A DNA stretch of 64,000 nt from Pseudomonas nitroreducens (GCF_024170165.1 NZ_JALJXP010000014.1:62001-126000); one strand, 5' to 3'. Positions 47,448-56,385 are shown, counted from the first letter of the stretch. Made by a program: numbers and translations. The notes: a model not told the origin generated them from the letters alone.

Positions 47448-48119
47448 ATGACTGAAAAACCCGTCGACCTGGAGTTCTCCCAAAAGTACGACCGCCAGCA
47501 CGCAGAACGCTATCTGCGCAAGCACCAGGCCGGACTGTCCAGGAAACTTTCCCACTGGCGCGATGTCCAAGTTGCCCGCCAGGCACTCAAGCTTGCCGGC
47601 CAGCCCAACCTGGTCCTCGACCTGCCGTGCGGTGCCGGACGCTTCTGGCCGATGCTGGCCGAAAAGGAGAACCGGGTGATCATCGGGGCGGACAATTCCC
47701 CGGACATGATCGCCGTCGCCTGCGCCGGTCAACCGAATGAGGTTGTAAAACGCGTCCGACCTTTGCAGACTTCGGCGTTTGCCATTGATCTGCCCGACAA
47801 CGCGGTCGACAGCATCTTCTCGATGCGCCTGATGCACCACATCGGCGAATCCGATGATCGTTTGACGATGTTGCGCGAATTTCATCGCGTATCCCGCGAT
47901 TCGGTGATCCTGTCGATGTGGGTCGATGGCAACTTCAAGTCCTGGAAACGTGCGCGCGCCGAGTCGAGTCGCAAGAAACACGCCTACCAGAACCGCTTCG
48001 TGATTCCCGCCAAGACCATCGAGGCGGAGTTCCGCCAGGCTGGTTTCAGGGTCCAGGATCATATTGATTTCGTCCCGCTCATTCATATGTGGCGGGTCTA
48101 CATTCTGCGTAAGGAGTGA
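47448..48119 (+). CDS. warA: SAM-dependent methyltransferase WarA
   Basis: Class I methyltransferase of 223 residues. The SAM motif I is LVLDLPCGAGRFWPML, motif II region IIGADNSPDMIAVA, then VDSIFSMRLMHHIGE and a charged C-terminus ending VYILRKE. In P. aeruginosa the gene after colRS encodes WarA, reported to interact with WarB in LPS modification; the position and motifs match. It sits three bases before warB. The substrate is not deducible here. Confidence 0.85.
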   Translation: MTEKPVDLEFSQKYDRQHAERYLRKHQAGLSRKLSHWRDVQVARQALKLAGQPNLVLDLPCGAGRFWPMLAEKENRVIIGADNSPDMIAVACAGQPNEVVKRVRPLQTSAFAIDLPDNAVDSIFSMRLMHHIGESDDRLTMLREFHRVSRDSVILSMWVDGNFKSWKRARAESSRKKHAYQNRFVIPAKTIEAEFRQAGFRVQDHIDFVPLIHMWRVYILRKE

Positions 48120-48122
48120 TGG

Positions 48123-48827
48123 ATGGCCGTTGATCTGGCGTCGCTGCAGCAAATTTCCGGTGAGAACGCCATCGACCGTTGGCTCCAGGTACCCGGCAAG
48201 TGGGTCGAGGAGCCTAACCGTCGTCGCGGTGGCGAGAGCGGTGTGCAGCGGGTCCTGACCTCCGACGGCCGGATGCTCTATCGCAAGCAGCAGATGGGCC
48301 ACATCTACCGCGACCTGCTGCATCCTTTCGGCTATCCCACTGCCATCCGCGAGCGCAATGCGCTCAAGGCCGCCGAAGCGCTGGGTGTGCGGGTGCCGAC
48401 TCTGGTCTATGCCGGCTGCCGCAAGGTCGATGGCGAGTGGCAGGCGCTGCTGGTGACCGAGTCCCTGGACGGCTTCAGCAGCCTGGAAGACTGCTACGCC
48501 CGTGGCGACCAGGAGCGCTGGGGCGAAGCCCTGCACCAAAGAATTCTGCAACATTACGGTAGTACCCTTGCAAAGCTTAACGCCGGCCGTTGGCAGCATG
48601 GCTGCCTCTACCTGAAGCACGTGTTCGTGAAGGTGGACGGCGACAAGATCGAAGTGGCCCTGATTGACATGGAAAAAGCCCGCCAGCGCTTCAGCGCCCA
48701 GCGTGCTGCCCGTCACGATCTTCGCCAGGTGAAACGCCGCTCGTCGTGGACAGAGGCGCAATGGCAGGCTTTTGTCTATGGTTACCAAGCGGCGTTTGGC
48801 AGCGCCATCAAAGGGTTGCAGACATGA
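48123..48827 (+). CDS. warB: WarB / InaA-type lipopolysaccharide kinase
   Basis: 234-residue protein with the protein-kinase-like fold of the InaA/WaaP (Kdo kinase) group. Features seen are MLYRKQQMGHIYRDLLHPFG (nucleotide-binding Lys), ALLVTESLDGFSSLEDC (hinge region), LAKLNAGRWQHGCLYLKHVFV (catalytic loop with H in HGCLYLKH) and VALIDMEKARQRF, the metal-binding Asp-Met-Glu. It probably phosphorylates an LPS core sugar on the cytoplasmic face. Cotranscribed with warA and overlapping the next gene by four bases. Confidence 0.85.
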   Translation: MAVDLASLQQISGENAIDRWLQVPGKWVEEPNRRRGGESGVQRVLTSDGRMLYRKQQMGHIYRDLLHPFGYPTAIRERNALKAAEALGVRVPTLVYAGCRKVDGEWQALLVTESLDGFSSLEDCYARGDQERWGEALHQRILQHYGSTLAKLNAGRWQHGCLYLKHVFVKVDGDKIEVALIDMEKARQRFSAQRAARHDLRQVKRRSSWTEAQWQAFVYGYQAAFGSAIKGLQT

Positions 48828-49048
48828 AGTTAGAAATTACGCGAGGTTTGCTCCTCATCGGCGCGCTCGGGGTGGCGACCCTGGCGGCGGCGGCCTGGCA
48901 CGAGCCGGGGCCTTCGGTCATTTCCGGACAAGGCGGCCTGGACAGCTGCCCCATGCCGCCCAACCTGCGCGCCAAGCAACAGGACATCCGTCCGGATGAC
49001 GACCTGCTGCTTTTCCTGTTCGGGATGTCACAGAGCAAGGCACGCTGA
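48824..49048 (+). CDS. small hypothetical protein, colRS-war operon
   Basis: 74 residues. It has a hydrophobic N-terminal segment (about 7-23, GLLLIGALGVATLAAAAW) that could be an uncleaved anchor or a signal peptide, then a short polar domain with one Cys (GLDSCPMPPNLRAKQQD) and a hydrophobic end LLLFLFGMSQSKAR. The ATGA overlap with warB implies translational coupling. I recall a similarly small gene at this place in P. aeruginosa. Function is unknown; a periplasmic partner of the WarA/WarB pathway is a guess. Confidence 0.75.
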   Translation: MKLEITRGLLLIGALGVATLAAAAWHEPGPSVISGQGGLDSCPMPPNLRAKQQDIRPDDDLLLFLFGMSQSKAR

Positions 49049-49064
49049 TTTCTGATTCCAACTC

Positions 49065-49090
49065 AAAACCCCGCCTCGGCGGGTTTTTTT
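49065..49090 (+). terminator. rho-independent terminator after the war operon
   Basis: A hairpin of CCCCGCC and GGCGGG with short loop and a run of seven T lies 17 bases after the small gene, ending the colRS-war transcript. Confidence 0.9.
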
Positions 49091-49138
49091 GTGGGCGGCG
49101 GGTTTAGACTGCCGGTTCAAGCCTGCAATGAGATGAGC

Positions 49139-50338
49139 ATGAGCGACAGCGCATTTTCCCGGCGGATCGTGCAGAACCTGCTGGATACCGACTTCTACAA
49201 GCTGAGCATGATGCAGGCAGTGCTGCACAACTACCCCAACGCCGAAGTCGAGTGGGAGTTCCGCTGCCGCAACGAAGAGGACCTGCGCGCCTACCTGGAC
49301 CCGCTGCGCGAGCAGATCGAGCAGCTCTCGGAGCTTTCCTTCGCACCGCAGGACCTGGCTTTCCTCGAGCGCATCCCGTTTTTCAAGCCCGACTTCATCC
49401 GCTTCCTCGGCCTGTTCCGCTTCAATCCCCGCTATGTGCAGCTGGGTGTGGAGAAAGAGGAGCTGTTCCTGCGCCTGAAAGGCCCGTGGCTGCACGTGAT
49501 TCTCTGCGAGGTGCCGCTGCTGGCGATCATCAGTGAAGTGCGCAACCGCCACCGCCATCCGGGCACGACGCTGACGATGGTTCGCGAGCGCCTGCAGGAG
49601 AAGTTCGACTGGCTGCGCAAGGAGGCCAGCGCCGAAGAGCTGGCGGGTTTCAAGATGGCTGACTTCGGCACCCGTCGGCGCTTCTCCTATCCGGTGCAGG
49701 AAGCGGTGGTGCGCGACCTGCGCGATTGCTTCCCGGGGCACTTCGTCGGTACCAGCAACGTCCATCTGGCGCGCGAGCTGGAGGTGAAGCCGCTGGGCAC
49801 CATGGCCCATGAGTGGCTGATGGCGCACCAGCAACTCGGCCCGCGGCTGATCGACAGCCAGGCTGCTGCGCTGGATGCCTGGGTGCGCGAGTACCGCGGT
49901 CAACTGGGCATCGCCCTGACCGATTGCATCACCATGGAAGCCTTCCTGGCGGACTTCGACCTGTACTTCGCCAAGCTCTTCGATGGCCTGCGCCACGACT
50001 CGGGCGACCCGCTGGAATGGGCGGAAAAGGCCATCCGGCATTACGAGCATCTGGGCATCGACCCCCAGACCAAGACCCTGGTGTTCTCCGATGGTCTCAA
50101 CCTGCCTCGGGCGCTGGAAATCTACCGTGCGCTACGCGAGCGCATCGACGTCAGCTTCGGCATCGGCACCCATTTCACCTGCGATGTGCCGGGTGTGCAG
50201 CCGATGAACATCGTGCTGAAGATGACCGCCTGCAACGGCCATCCCGTGGCGAAGATCTCCGATGCGCCGGGCAAGACCCAGTGCAAGGACGAGAATTTCC
50301 TCCACTACCTCAAGCACGTCTTCAAAGTACCGGGGTAG
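49139..50338 (+). CDS. pncB: nicotinate phosphoribosyltransferase
   Basis: ATP-assisted enzyme converting nicotinate and PRPP to nicotinate mononucleotide in NAD salvage. It has 399 residues: [60 protein letters not shown] (quoted: [20 protein letters not shown], containing the catalytic-site histidine region) and [16 protein letters not shown] with [12 protein letters not shown] near the end. The ATG at 49139 is chosen to match the family start [13 protein letters not shown] at 49133 is also possible. P. aeruginosa has two pncB genes, so a paralogue may exist elsewhere. Confidence 0.94.
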   Translation: MSDSAFSRRIVQNLLDTDFYKLSMMQAVLHNYPNAEVEWEFRCRNEEDLRAYLDPLREQIEQLSELSFAPQDLAFLERIPFFKPDFIRFLGLFRFNPRYVQLGVEKEELFLRLKGPWLHVILCEVPLLAIISEVRNRHRHPGTTLTMVRERLQEKFDWLRKEASAEELAGFKMADFGTRRRFSYPVQEAVVRDLRDCFPGHFVGTSNVHLARELEVKPLGTMAHEWLMAHQQLGPRLIDSQAAALDAWVREYRGQLGIALTDCITMEAFLADFDLYFAKLFDGLRHDSGDPLEWAEKAIRHYEHLGIDPQTKTLVFSDGLNLPRALEIYRALRERIDVSFGIGTHFTCDVPGVQPMNIVLKMTACNGHPVAKISDAPGKTQCKDENFLHYLKHVFKVPG

Positions 50339-50433
50339 CCGATTGCGCGGCGCGCCGGGACACGCCACTCTTGCTCATGCAGCCAACGCGACAGGCCCTC
50401 TGGCGCGACAGGCCTACCGAAGGGGAACAACGG

Positions 50434-51918
50434 ATGTCAGCCACCAACGAACTCATCATCGGCGCGGGGCCCGACGGGCAGCCGATCGGCCAGTCCTGGA
50501 AGCTCGCCAACCGCCACGGCCTGATCGCCGGCGCGACCGGCACCGGCAAGACGGTGACGCTGCAGCACCTCGCCGAATCCTTCAGCGACGCCGGCATCGC
50601 GGTATTCGCCGCCGACATCAAGGGTGACCTGTGCGGCATCGCCGCCGCCGGTAATCCTCAGGGCAAGGTGGCCGAGCGCATCGCCAGCATGCCCTGGCTG
50701 AACCACAAGCCCCAGGCCTATCCGGTGAGCATCTGGGACGTGGCCGGGAAGACCGGCCATCCGCTACGCACCACGCTGTCGGAGATGGGGCCGCTGCTGC
50801 TGGCCAACCTGCTGGAGCTGACCGAGAGCCAGCAGGCGGCGCTGTTCGCCACGTTCAAGGTGGCCGACCGCGAAGGCCTGCTGCTGCTCGATCTGAAAGA
50901 CCTCAAGGCGCTGCTGAACCACTTCAAGGAAAACCCGGACATCCTTGGCGAGGACCGGGCATTGTTTACCGGCGCCTCGTCCCAGGCGCTGCTGCGGCGC
51001 CTGGCGCTGCTGGAGCAGCAGGGCGCCGAGGACTTCTTCGGCGAGCCGGCGCTGCAGCTGGAAGACCTGCTGCGTCCCGAGGCCGACGGCCGTGGCCGCA
51101 TCCACCTGCTGGACGCCAGCAAACTGGTGCATGACGCGCCCAAGGTCTACGCCACCTTCCTGCTCTGGCTGCTGGCCGAACTGTTCGAGCAATTGCCCGA
51201 GCGCGGCGACGCGGACAAGCCCATCCTCGCGCTGTTCTTCGATGAGGCGCACCTGCTGTTCAACGGCACGCCCAAGGCCCTGCAGGATCGCCTGGAGCAG
51301 GTGGTGCGGCTGATCCGCTCCAAGGGCGTGGGTGTCTACTTCGTTACCCAGTCGCCCGGCGACCTGCCGGACGACGTGCTGGCGCAGCTCGGCCTGCGTA
51401 TCCAGCACGGCCTGCGCGCGTTCACCGCCAAGGAACAGAAATCCCTGCGCGCGGTGGCCGATGGCTTCCGGCCCAACCCGGCGTTCGACACCCTGAAGGT
51501 GCTCACTGAGCTGGGCATCGGCGAGGCGCTGGTCGGTACGCTGGAGGAAAAGGGCACCCCTGCGATGGTCCAACGCGTTGCCGTGGCGCCGCCACAGTCG
51601 CGCATCGGCCCGCTGACCGAGGCCGAGCGCGCCGACGTCATTCGCCGTTCGCCGCTGGCCGGCCGCTATGACCAGCCGATCGACCGCGAGTCGGCCTACG
51701 AGAAACTGACCGGCCGCGCCGACAACAAGATGGCACCGACCGAGCAGAAGGAAGAGAAGGGCGGCGGGACGGATTTCGGCGGCATGGCTGGGGAGATTCT
51801 TGGCTCGCTGGCCAGCCAGGTCAGCAAGACGGTGGTGCGCCAGGCGGCGAACCAGATCGGCCGGCAACTGGTGCGCGGCCTGATGGGGGCGCTGCTGGGC
51901 GGTAGCAAACGACGCTGA
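50434..51918 (+). CDS. HerA/DUF853-type ATPase
   Basis: 494-residue P-loop ATPase of the HerA/FtsK superfamily, DUF853 branch (E. coli YjgR type). Walker A is HGLIAGATGTGKTVTLQHLA; AADIKGDLCGIAAAG follows; Walker B is ILALFFDEAHLLFNG. VYFVTQSPGDLPDDVLAQLG and an arginine-finger region come after. The C-terminal about 60 residues are Ala/Gln-rich and low in complexity (LASQVSKTVVRQAANQIGRQ). The family is widespread but without an assigned role; a DNA-translocating activity is only inferred. The start is ATG 50434 after AGGGGAA. Confidence 0.88.
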   Translation: MSATNELIIGAGPDGQPIGQSWKLANRHGLIAGATGTGKTVTLQHLAESFSDAGIAVFAADIKGDLCGIAAAGNPQGKVAERIASMPWLNHKPQAYPVSIWDVAGKTGHPLRTTLSEMGPLLLANLLELTESQQAALFATFKVADREGLLLLDLKDLKALLNHFKENPDILGEDRALFTGASSQALLRRLALLEQQGAEDFFGEPALQLEDLLRPEADGRGRIHLLDASKLVHDAPKVYATFLLWLLAELFEQLPERGDADKPILALFFDEAHLLFNGTPKALQDRLEQVVRLIRSKGVGVYFVTQSPGDLPDDVLAQLGLRIQHGLRAFTAKEQKSLRAVADGFRPNPAFDTLKVLTELGIGEALVGTLEEKGTPAMVQRVAVAPPQSRIGPLTEAERADVIRRSPLAGRYDQPIDRESAYEKLTGRADNKMAPTEQKEEKGGGTDFGGMAGEILGSLASQVSKTVVRQAANQIGRQLVRGLMGALLGGSKRR

Positions 51919-51924
51919 GGTCTT

Positions 51925-51974
51925 CTGTAGGAGCGGGCCATGCCCGCGATCGCGAGCATGGCTCGCTCCTACAG
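51925..51974. repeat. REP-type palindrome, copy 1 of a closely matched pair
   Basis: The outer arms CTGTAGGAGCG / CGCTCCTACAG are perfect inverted repeats, with a second inner palindrome GGGCCATGCCCGCGAT. It differs from the copy at 54221 by one base in 50. Located between the ATPase gene and a terminator. Confidence 0.9.
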
Positions 51975-51986
51975 GTGTACCCAATG

Positions 51987-52012
51987 AAAAAGGCGCCCTT
52001 GGGCGCCTTTTT
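51987..52012. terminator. bidirectional terminator (ATPase gene and chemoreceptor 1)
   Basis: AAAAAGGCGCCC-TT-GGGCGCCTTTTT is a palindrome with A and T runs on both sides, between convergent genes. Confidence 0.9.
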
Positions 52013-52026
52013 CGTGTCCGCGAGAA

Positions 52027-53916
52027 TCAGATGCGGAAACTGTCCACCAGGTGACGCAGGCGGCCAGCCTGGTTTTCCAGGTCGGCGCAGGCGCGCAGGG
52101 TGGCCTGGAGGTTTTCCACGCCTTCCTGGTTCAGCGTGTTGATCTCGGTAATGTCCATGTTCAGCGAGTCGACCACGGCGGTCTGTTCCTCGGTGGCGGT
52201 GGCCACCGACTGGTTCATCGAGTCGATCTCGCCGATGCGGTGGGTCACGCTGGCCAGGCGCTCGCCGGCGCGGTTGGCGATCTCCACGCTCTCCAGGCTG
52301 TAGCGCTGGCTCTCGGTCATGGTATCCACGGCCTCGCGGGCGCCGACCTGCAGCTCTTCGATCATCTTCTGGATTTCCTGCGCGGACTCCTGGGCACGGT
52401 GGGCCAGGTTGCGTACTTCGTCCGCGACCACGGCGAAGCCACGGCCGGCTTCACCGGCGCGGGCAGCTTCGATGGCGGCGTTCAGGGCGAGCAGGTTGGT
52501 CTGCTCGGAGATGCCCTTGATCACTTCGAGGATCTGCCCGATGTTCACCGTGCGGCTGTTCAGCGCTTCGATGTTGGCGCAGGCCGAGCTGATCTTGTCG
52601 GAGAGCAGGTTCATCGCGCTGATGGTCTGCTCGACCACCTGGCGACCGTCACCGGCCTGGTGCGAGGCGTCGGTGGCGTGGTGCGATGCATCGGCGGCGT
52701 TGCGGGCGATTTCCTGGGCGGCGGCGCCCAGTTCGTTGATCGCAGCAGCGACGCTGTTGGTGCGGTTGGACTGCTCGTCGGAGTTGCTCATGGACGAGTT
52801 GGAGGCGTTCACCACCAGCTGCGAGACGTCGTGCAGGCTGCGTGCGGTGGAGGCGACTTCGCGGATGGACTCGTGGATACGCTCGACGAAGCGGTTGAAG
52901 GCATTGCCCAGCACGCCGAACTCGTCGTTGCTGGCGACCTTCAGGCGCTTGGTCAGGTCGCCTTCGCCCTGGGCGATGTCTTCCATGGCGCGGCCCATGG
53001 TGGTCAGCGGCTGCATCAGTACGCGGATCAGCATGCCCAGCAGGAGCAGGATGGCGACGATGGCAATGGCGGCGGCGATGATGGCCGAGGCGCGGAACTT
53101 GCTCAGCATGGAGTACGCCGCGTCCTTGTCGATGGACAGGCCGATGTACCAGTTCACCGACGGCAGTCCCTTCACCTGGGTGAAGCTGAGGATGCGGGTC
53201 TGGCCATTGAGTTCGGCCTCGCTGAAGCCGCCGCCGATCTTCGGCGTGTTCTGCGGATAGATGTCGGCCAGGGGCTTCATGATCAGGTTCTTGTCCGGGT
53301 GGACGAGGATCTTGCCGTCACCGCTGACCAGGAAGGCGTAGCCCATGCCGCTGAAGTCCAGCGAGTTGATGATCTGTACCAGGGTCTGCAGGCCGAGGTC
53401 GCCGCCGACCACGCCGAGGGTCTTGCCGCCGGCGCGGGCCGGGGTGGCAACGGTCATGATCAGTTGCTGGGTGGCCGCATCGACATAGGGTTCGGTCAGC
53501 GTGGTGCCGCCGGCTGCCAGTGCGTCCTTGTACCAGGGGCGGGTGCGCGGGTCGTAGCCTGCGGGCATGGCCTCGTTCGGGCGCATGGTGAAGCCGCCGT
53601 CCTCCTGGCCCAGGTAGGTGAAGATGAAGGTCTTGCGCAGCGTCTCCTGCTCCAGCAGCCCGGTGAGGTGTTCGGGGGAGCTGTCGCGGGCGAGGGTCTG
53701 GGCGGTGCTTTCGATCAGCAGCAGCCGGCCGCTCAGCCAGTTCTGGATGTTGCTGGCGGTGACGTCGCCCATCTCCCGCAGGTAATCCTCGAGGTCTTCG
53801 CGGATCGCGTTGCGCTGCAGGTAGTCGTTGTAGAGGGTGAAGAGGGCGAATGCCGAGAAAACCACAAGAGAAGCGGCCAGGAGGATCTTATGGCTGAATT
53901 TCAGGCTCTTGATCAT
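52027..53916 (-). CDS. pctA: methyl-accepting chemotaxis protein, PctA-like amino acid receptor
   Basis: 629-residue chemoreceptor, the same length as P. aeruginosa PctA. TM1 is at about 11-30 and a periplasmic dCache domain spans about 35-275. The seven amino-acid-binding residues known for PctA are all present at the same numbers: Tyr121, Arg126, Trp128, Tyr129, Tyr144, Asp146 and Asp173. TM2 (about 276-300), a HAMP domain and the cytoplasmic hairpin with EVIKGISEQTNLLALNAAIE (tip region) follow. The start ATG at 53916 is set by the N-terminus MIKSLKFSHKILL. It should sense amino acids broadly. Its last 310 residues differ from the neighbouring receptor at only four positions. Confidence 0.9.
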   Translation of the reverse strand: MIKSLKFSHKILLAASLVVFSAFALFTLYNDYLQRNAIREDLEDYLREMGDVTASNIQNWLSGRLLLIESTAQTLARDSSPEHLTGLLEQETLRKTFIFTYLGQEDGGFTMRPNEAMPAGYDPRTRPWYKDALAAGGTTLTEPYVDAATQQLIMTVATPARAGGKTLGVVGGDLGLQTLVQIINSLDFSGMGYAFLVSGDGKILVHPDKNLIMKPLADIYPQNTPKIGGGFSEAELNGQTRILSFTQVKGLPSVNWYIGLSIDKDAAYSMLSKFRASAIIAAAIAIVAILLLLGMLIRVLMQPLTTMGRAMEDIAQGEGDLTKRLKVASNDEFGVLGNAFNRFVERIHESIREVASTARSLHDVSQLVVNASNSSMSNSDEQSNRTNSVAAAINELGAAAQEIARNAADASHHATDASHQAGDGRQVVEQTISAMNLLSDKISSACANIEALNSRTVNIGQILEVIKGISEQTNLLALNAAIEAARAGEAGRGFAVVADEVRNLAHRAQESAQEIQKMIEELQVGAREAVDTMTESQRYSLESVEIANRAGERLASVTHRIGEIDSMNQSVATATEEQTAVVDSLNMDITEINTLNQEGVENLQATLRACADLENQAGRLRHLVDSFRI

Positions 53917-54220
53917 GCTGCGTCGAGTCCGGAAGTAGTGGGATGCCTGAACGGCGTTGGTCCGGGCGACAGATCCGGTGTCGCCGCAGAACGTCCGTCC
54001 CCGTGGTGTGAAACGGACGGCGCCGGCACGGCGGATAGCCGCGCGGGCGTGGCCGGAACTCCCTTGTCCCGGCAGTGATGAGAGGCCCGGTTTGTTGGTT
54101 GCTATCAAAGGCCTTCACCCTTGATTTCGGCGTGCCCGGAGGAAGCTTGAAAGCGTCGGACGAACGGTAGGGGTGGCTCTGTGGCGGGTGTTTCAGCGGT
54201 GATACAGGGCGAGTGAGTCC
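53917..54220. other. gap upstream of chemoreceptor 1 without a gene
   Basis: About 300 bases between the start of the first receptor and a REP element. I see no convincing coding frame. The promoter of the receptor should lie here on the minus strand, but no clear hexamer pair is recognised. Confidence 0.5.
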
Positions 54221-54270
54221 CTGTAGGAGCGGGCCATGCCCGCGATCGCGAGCAAGGCTCGCTCCTACAG
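54221..54270. repeat. REP-type palindrome, copy 2 of a closely matched pair
   Basis: Same 50-base element as at 51925 with a single base changed (GCAAGG instead of GCATGG in the loop half). It sits in the same place relative to the downstream terminator of the second receptor gene. Confidence 0.9.
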
Positions 54271-54294
54271 GTTGATGCCGAACCTGAACCCAAC

Positions 54295-54321
54295 AAAAAA
54301 GGCGCCCGAAGGCGCCTTTTT
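54295..54321. terminator. terminator after chemoreceptor 2
   Basis: A hairpin of AAAAAAGGCGCC and GGCGCCTTTTT with a four-base loop, read on the minus strand after the receptor stop. Confidence 0.85.
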
Positions 54322-54335
54322 CATGCCTGCCGCGA

Positions 54336-56231
54336 TCAGATGCGGAAGCTGTCCACCAGGTGACGCAGGCGGCCAGCCTGGTTTTCCAGGTCGGCGCAGG
54401 CGCGCAGGGTGGCCTGCAGGTTCTCCACGCCTTCCTGGTTCAGCGTGTTGATCTCGGTGATGTCCATGTTCAGCGAGTCGACCACGGCGGTCTGCTCTTC
54501 GGTGGCGGTGGCCACCGACTGGTTCATCGAGTCGATCTCGCCGATGCGGTGGGTCACGCTGGCCAGGCGCTCGCCGGCGCGGTTGGCGATCTCCACGCTC
54601 TCCAGGCTGTAGCGCTGGCTCTCGGTCATGGTATCCACGGCCTCGCGGGCGCCGACCTGCAGCTCTTCGATCATCTTCTGGATTTCCTGCGCGGACTCCT
54701 GGGCACGGTGGGCCAGGTTGCGCACTTCGTCTGCGACCACGGCGAAGCCACGGCCGGCTTCACCGGCGCGGGCGGCTTCGATGGCGGCGTTCAGGGCGAG
54801 CAGGTTGGTCTGCTCGGAGATGCCTTTAATCACTTCGAGGATCTGCCCGATGTTCACCGTGCGGCTGTTCAGCGCTTCGATGTTGGCGCAGGCCGAGCTG
54901 ATCTTGTCGGAGAGCAGGTTCATCGCGCTGATGGTCTGCTCGACCACCTGGCGGCCGTCACCAGCCTGGTGCGAGGCGTCGGTGGCGTGGTGCGAGGCGT
55001 CGGCGGCGTTGCGGGCGATTTCCTGGGCGGCGGCGCCCAGTTCGTTGATCGCAGCAGCGACGCTGTTGGTGCGGTTGGCCTGCTCGTCGGAGTTGCTCAT
55101 CGAGGAGTTGGAGGCGTTCACCACCAGCTGCGAGACGTCATGCAGGTTGCGCGCAGTGGAGGCCACTTCGCGGATCGATTCGTGGATACGTTCGACGAAG
55201 CGGTTGAAGGCGTTGGCCAGCACGCCGAACTCGTCGTTGCTGGCGACCGTCAGGCGCTTGGTCAGGTCGCCTTCGCCCTGGGCGATGTCCTGCATGGCAC
55301 GGCCCATGTCGGTCAGCGGTGCCATCAGCACGCGAATCAGCATGCCCAGCAGGAACAGGATGGCGACGATGGCGATGACGGTGGCGACGATGGCGGTGTT
55401 GCGGAAGTCGCTGAGCATCGCATAGGCGGAATCCTTGTTGAGCACCAGTGCAACGTACCAGGTCACGCCTGGCAGGCCTTTCACCGGTGTCATCGAGACC
55501 AGTTGGACCTCGCCATTGATGCTGACTTCCTGCACGCCCGGCTGCACCTTGGGTGCGCCCTGCTGGTAGACCTCGCCGAGGCTCTTGAAGATCAGGCTGC
55601 TGTCCGGATGCAGGAGGATCTTGCCGGCATCGCTGACCAGGAAGGCGTAGCCGTCACCGTCGAACTTCAGCGAGTTGATGATCGCGGTGATGGTTTCCAG
55701 CTTCATATCGCCGGCAGCGACGCCGACCAGTTGGCCGTTGCGCATCACCGGCATCGACGTGGCGAGGATCTGCTCATTGGTGCCGGCATCGAGGAAGGGT
55801 TCGGTGACGATCAGCCGGCCGGCGGCCACGGCGTCCTTGTACCAGCCGCGGCTGCGCGGGTCGTAGCCGTCGGGCATGGGCGCGTAGGGGCGCATGGTGA
55901 ACACGCCGCTGGCGGCTTCGCCCAGGTAGACCGATTCGAAGTTCTTCTGGAACACCTGCTGTTCCAGTACGTGCTGGATACGTTCGGGCGTCGGCTCGCC
56001 GTCGGCCAGCTGCGCCGCTTCCGCTTCCACCAGCTGGATGCGGCCTTCCAGCCAGCTCTGGATGTTGCTGGCGGTCAGGCTGCCGACCTCGGAGAGGTAG
56101 GATTCGGTGTCGGAGTGGATCGCATCGCGCTGGCGCAGATCGTTGAAGAAGATGAAACAGGCGAAGGCGAAGGTGACCACGAGGGAGGCCGCCAGGAGAA
56201 TCTTCCGGGAGAAGGACAGCGAACGAAGCAT
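54336..56231 (-). CDS. methyl-accepting chemotaxis protein, Pct-like receptor with divergent sensor domain
   Basis: 631-residue receptor with the same plan as its neighbour: TM1 about 11-30, periplasmic dCache domain about 35-277, TM2, HAMP and a signalling hairpin nearly identical to that of the PctA-like protein. The sensor domain differs strongly. Its amino-acid motif is Tyr123, Arg128, Trp130, Tyr131, Phe146, Asp148, Asp175, so the position of PctA Tyr144 is Phe. An amino-acid-like ligand is still likely, but the range may be narrower or different. Which of PctB, PctC or another receptor it corresponds to is undecided. Confidence 0.88.
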   Translation of the reverse strand: MLRSLSFSRKILLAASLVVTFAFACFIFFNDLRQRDAIHSDTESYLSEVGSLTASNIQSWLEGRIQLVEAEAAQLADGEPTPERIQHVLEQQVFQKNFESVYLGEAASGVFTMRPYAPMPDGYDPRSRGWYKDAVAAGRLIVTEPFLDAGTNEQILATSMPVMRNGQLVGVAAGDMKLETITAIINSLKFDGDGYAFLVSDAGKILLHPDSSLIFKSLGEVYQQGAPKVQPGVQEVSINGEVQLVSMTPVKGLPGVTWYVALVLNKDSAYAMLSDFRNTAIVATVIAIVAILFLLGMLIRVLMAPLTDMGRAMQDIAQGEGDLTKRLTVASNDEFGVLANAFNRFVERIHESIREVASTARNLHDVSQLVVNASNSSMSNSDEQANRTNSVAAAINELGAAAQEIARNAADASHHATDASHQAGDGRQVVEQTISAMNLLSDKISSACANIEALNSRTVNIGQILEVIKGISEQTNLLALNAAIEAARAGEAGRGFAVVADEVRNLAHRAQESAQEIQKMIEELQVGAREAVDTMTESQRYSLESVEIANRAGERLASVTHRIGEIDSMNQSVATATEEQTAVVDSLNMDITEINTLNQEGVENLQATLRACADLENQAGRLRHLVDSFRI

Positions 56232-56324
56232 CGGTAAAGCATCCTGCTGTAAAACGGGTTTGAGCAGGCTGTATCGGCAGGTGCGCGGGGAGCTTTAGAG
56301 AAAATTAGACAGGCACACGAACAA

Positions 56325-56347
56325 GTTCCCGCGCATGGCGCGGGAAC
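56325..56347 (-). terminator. candidate terminator after flp
   Basis: GTTCCCGCGC and GCGCGGGAAC form a perfect 10-base stem around ATG. On the minus strand it is followed by only a weak T tract (TTGTT), 39 bases after the flp stop. It may also act as an RNA-stabilising hairpin. Confidence 0.6.
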
Positions 56348-56385
56348 CTTGAATTCATATACCGAAAGTTGAAGCGGGTCTGCTG

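Noticed and set aside
49813-50433. In-frame upstream extension of the HerA-like ATPase through pncB
   Set aside because: The translation before 50434 is Arg/Pro/Gly-rich shadow of pncB; the ATG at 50434 has a ribosome site and the family start.
51925-54270. REP pair as ends of an insertion sequence or composite element
   Set aside because: No transposase gene or target duplication is seen between them; they match dispersed intergenic palindromes instead.
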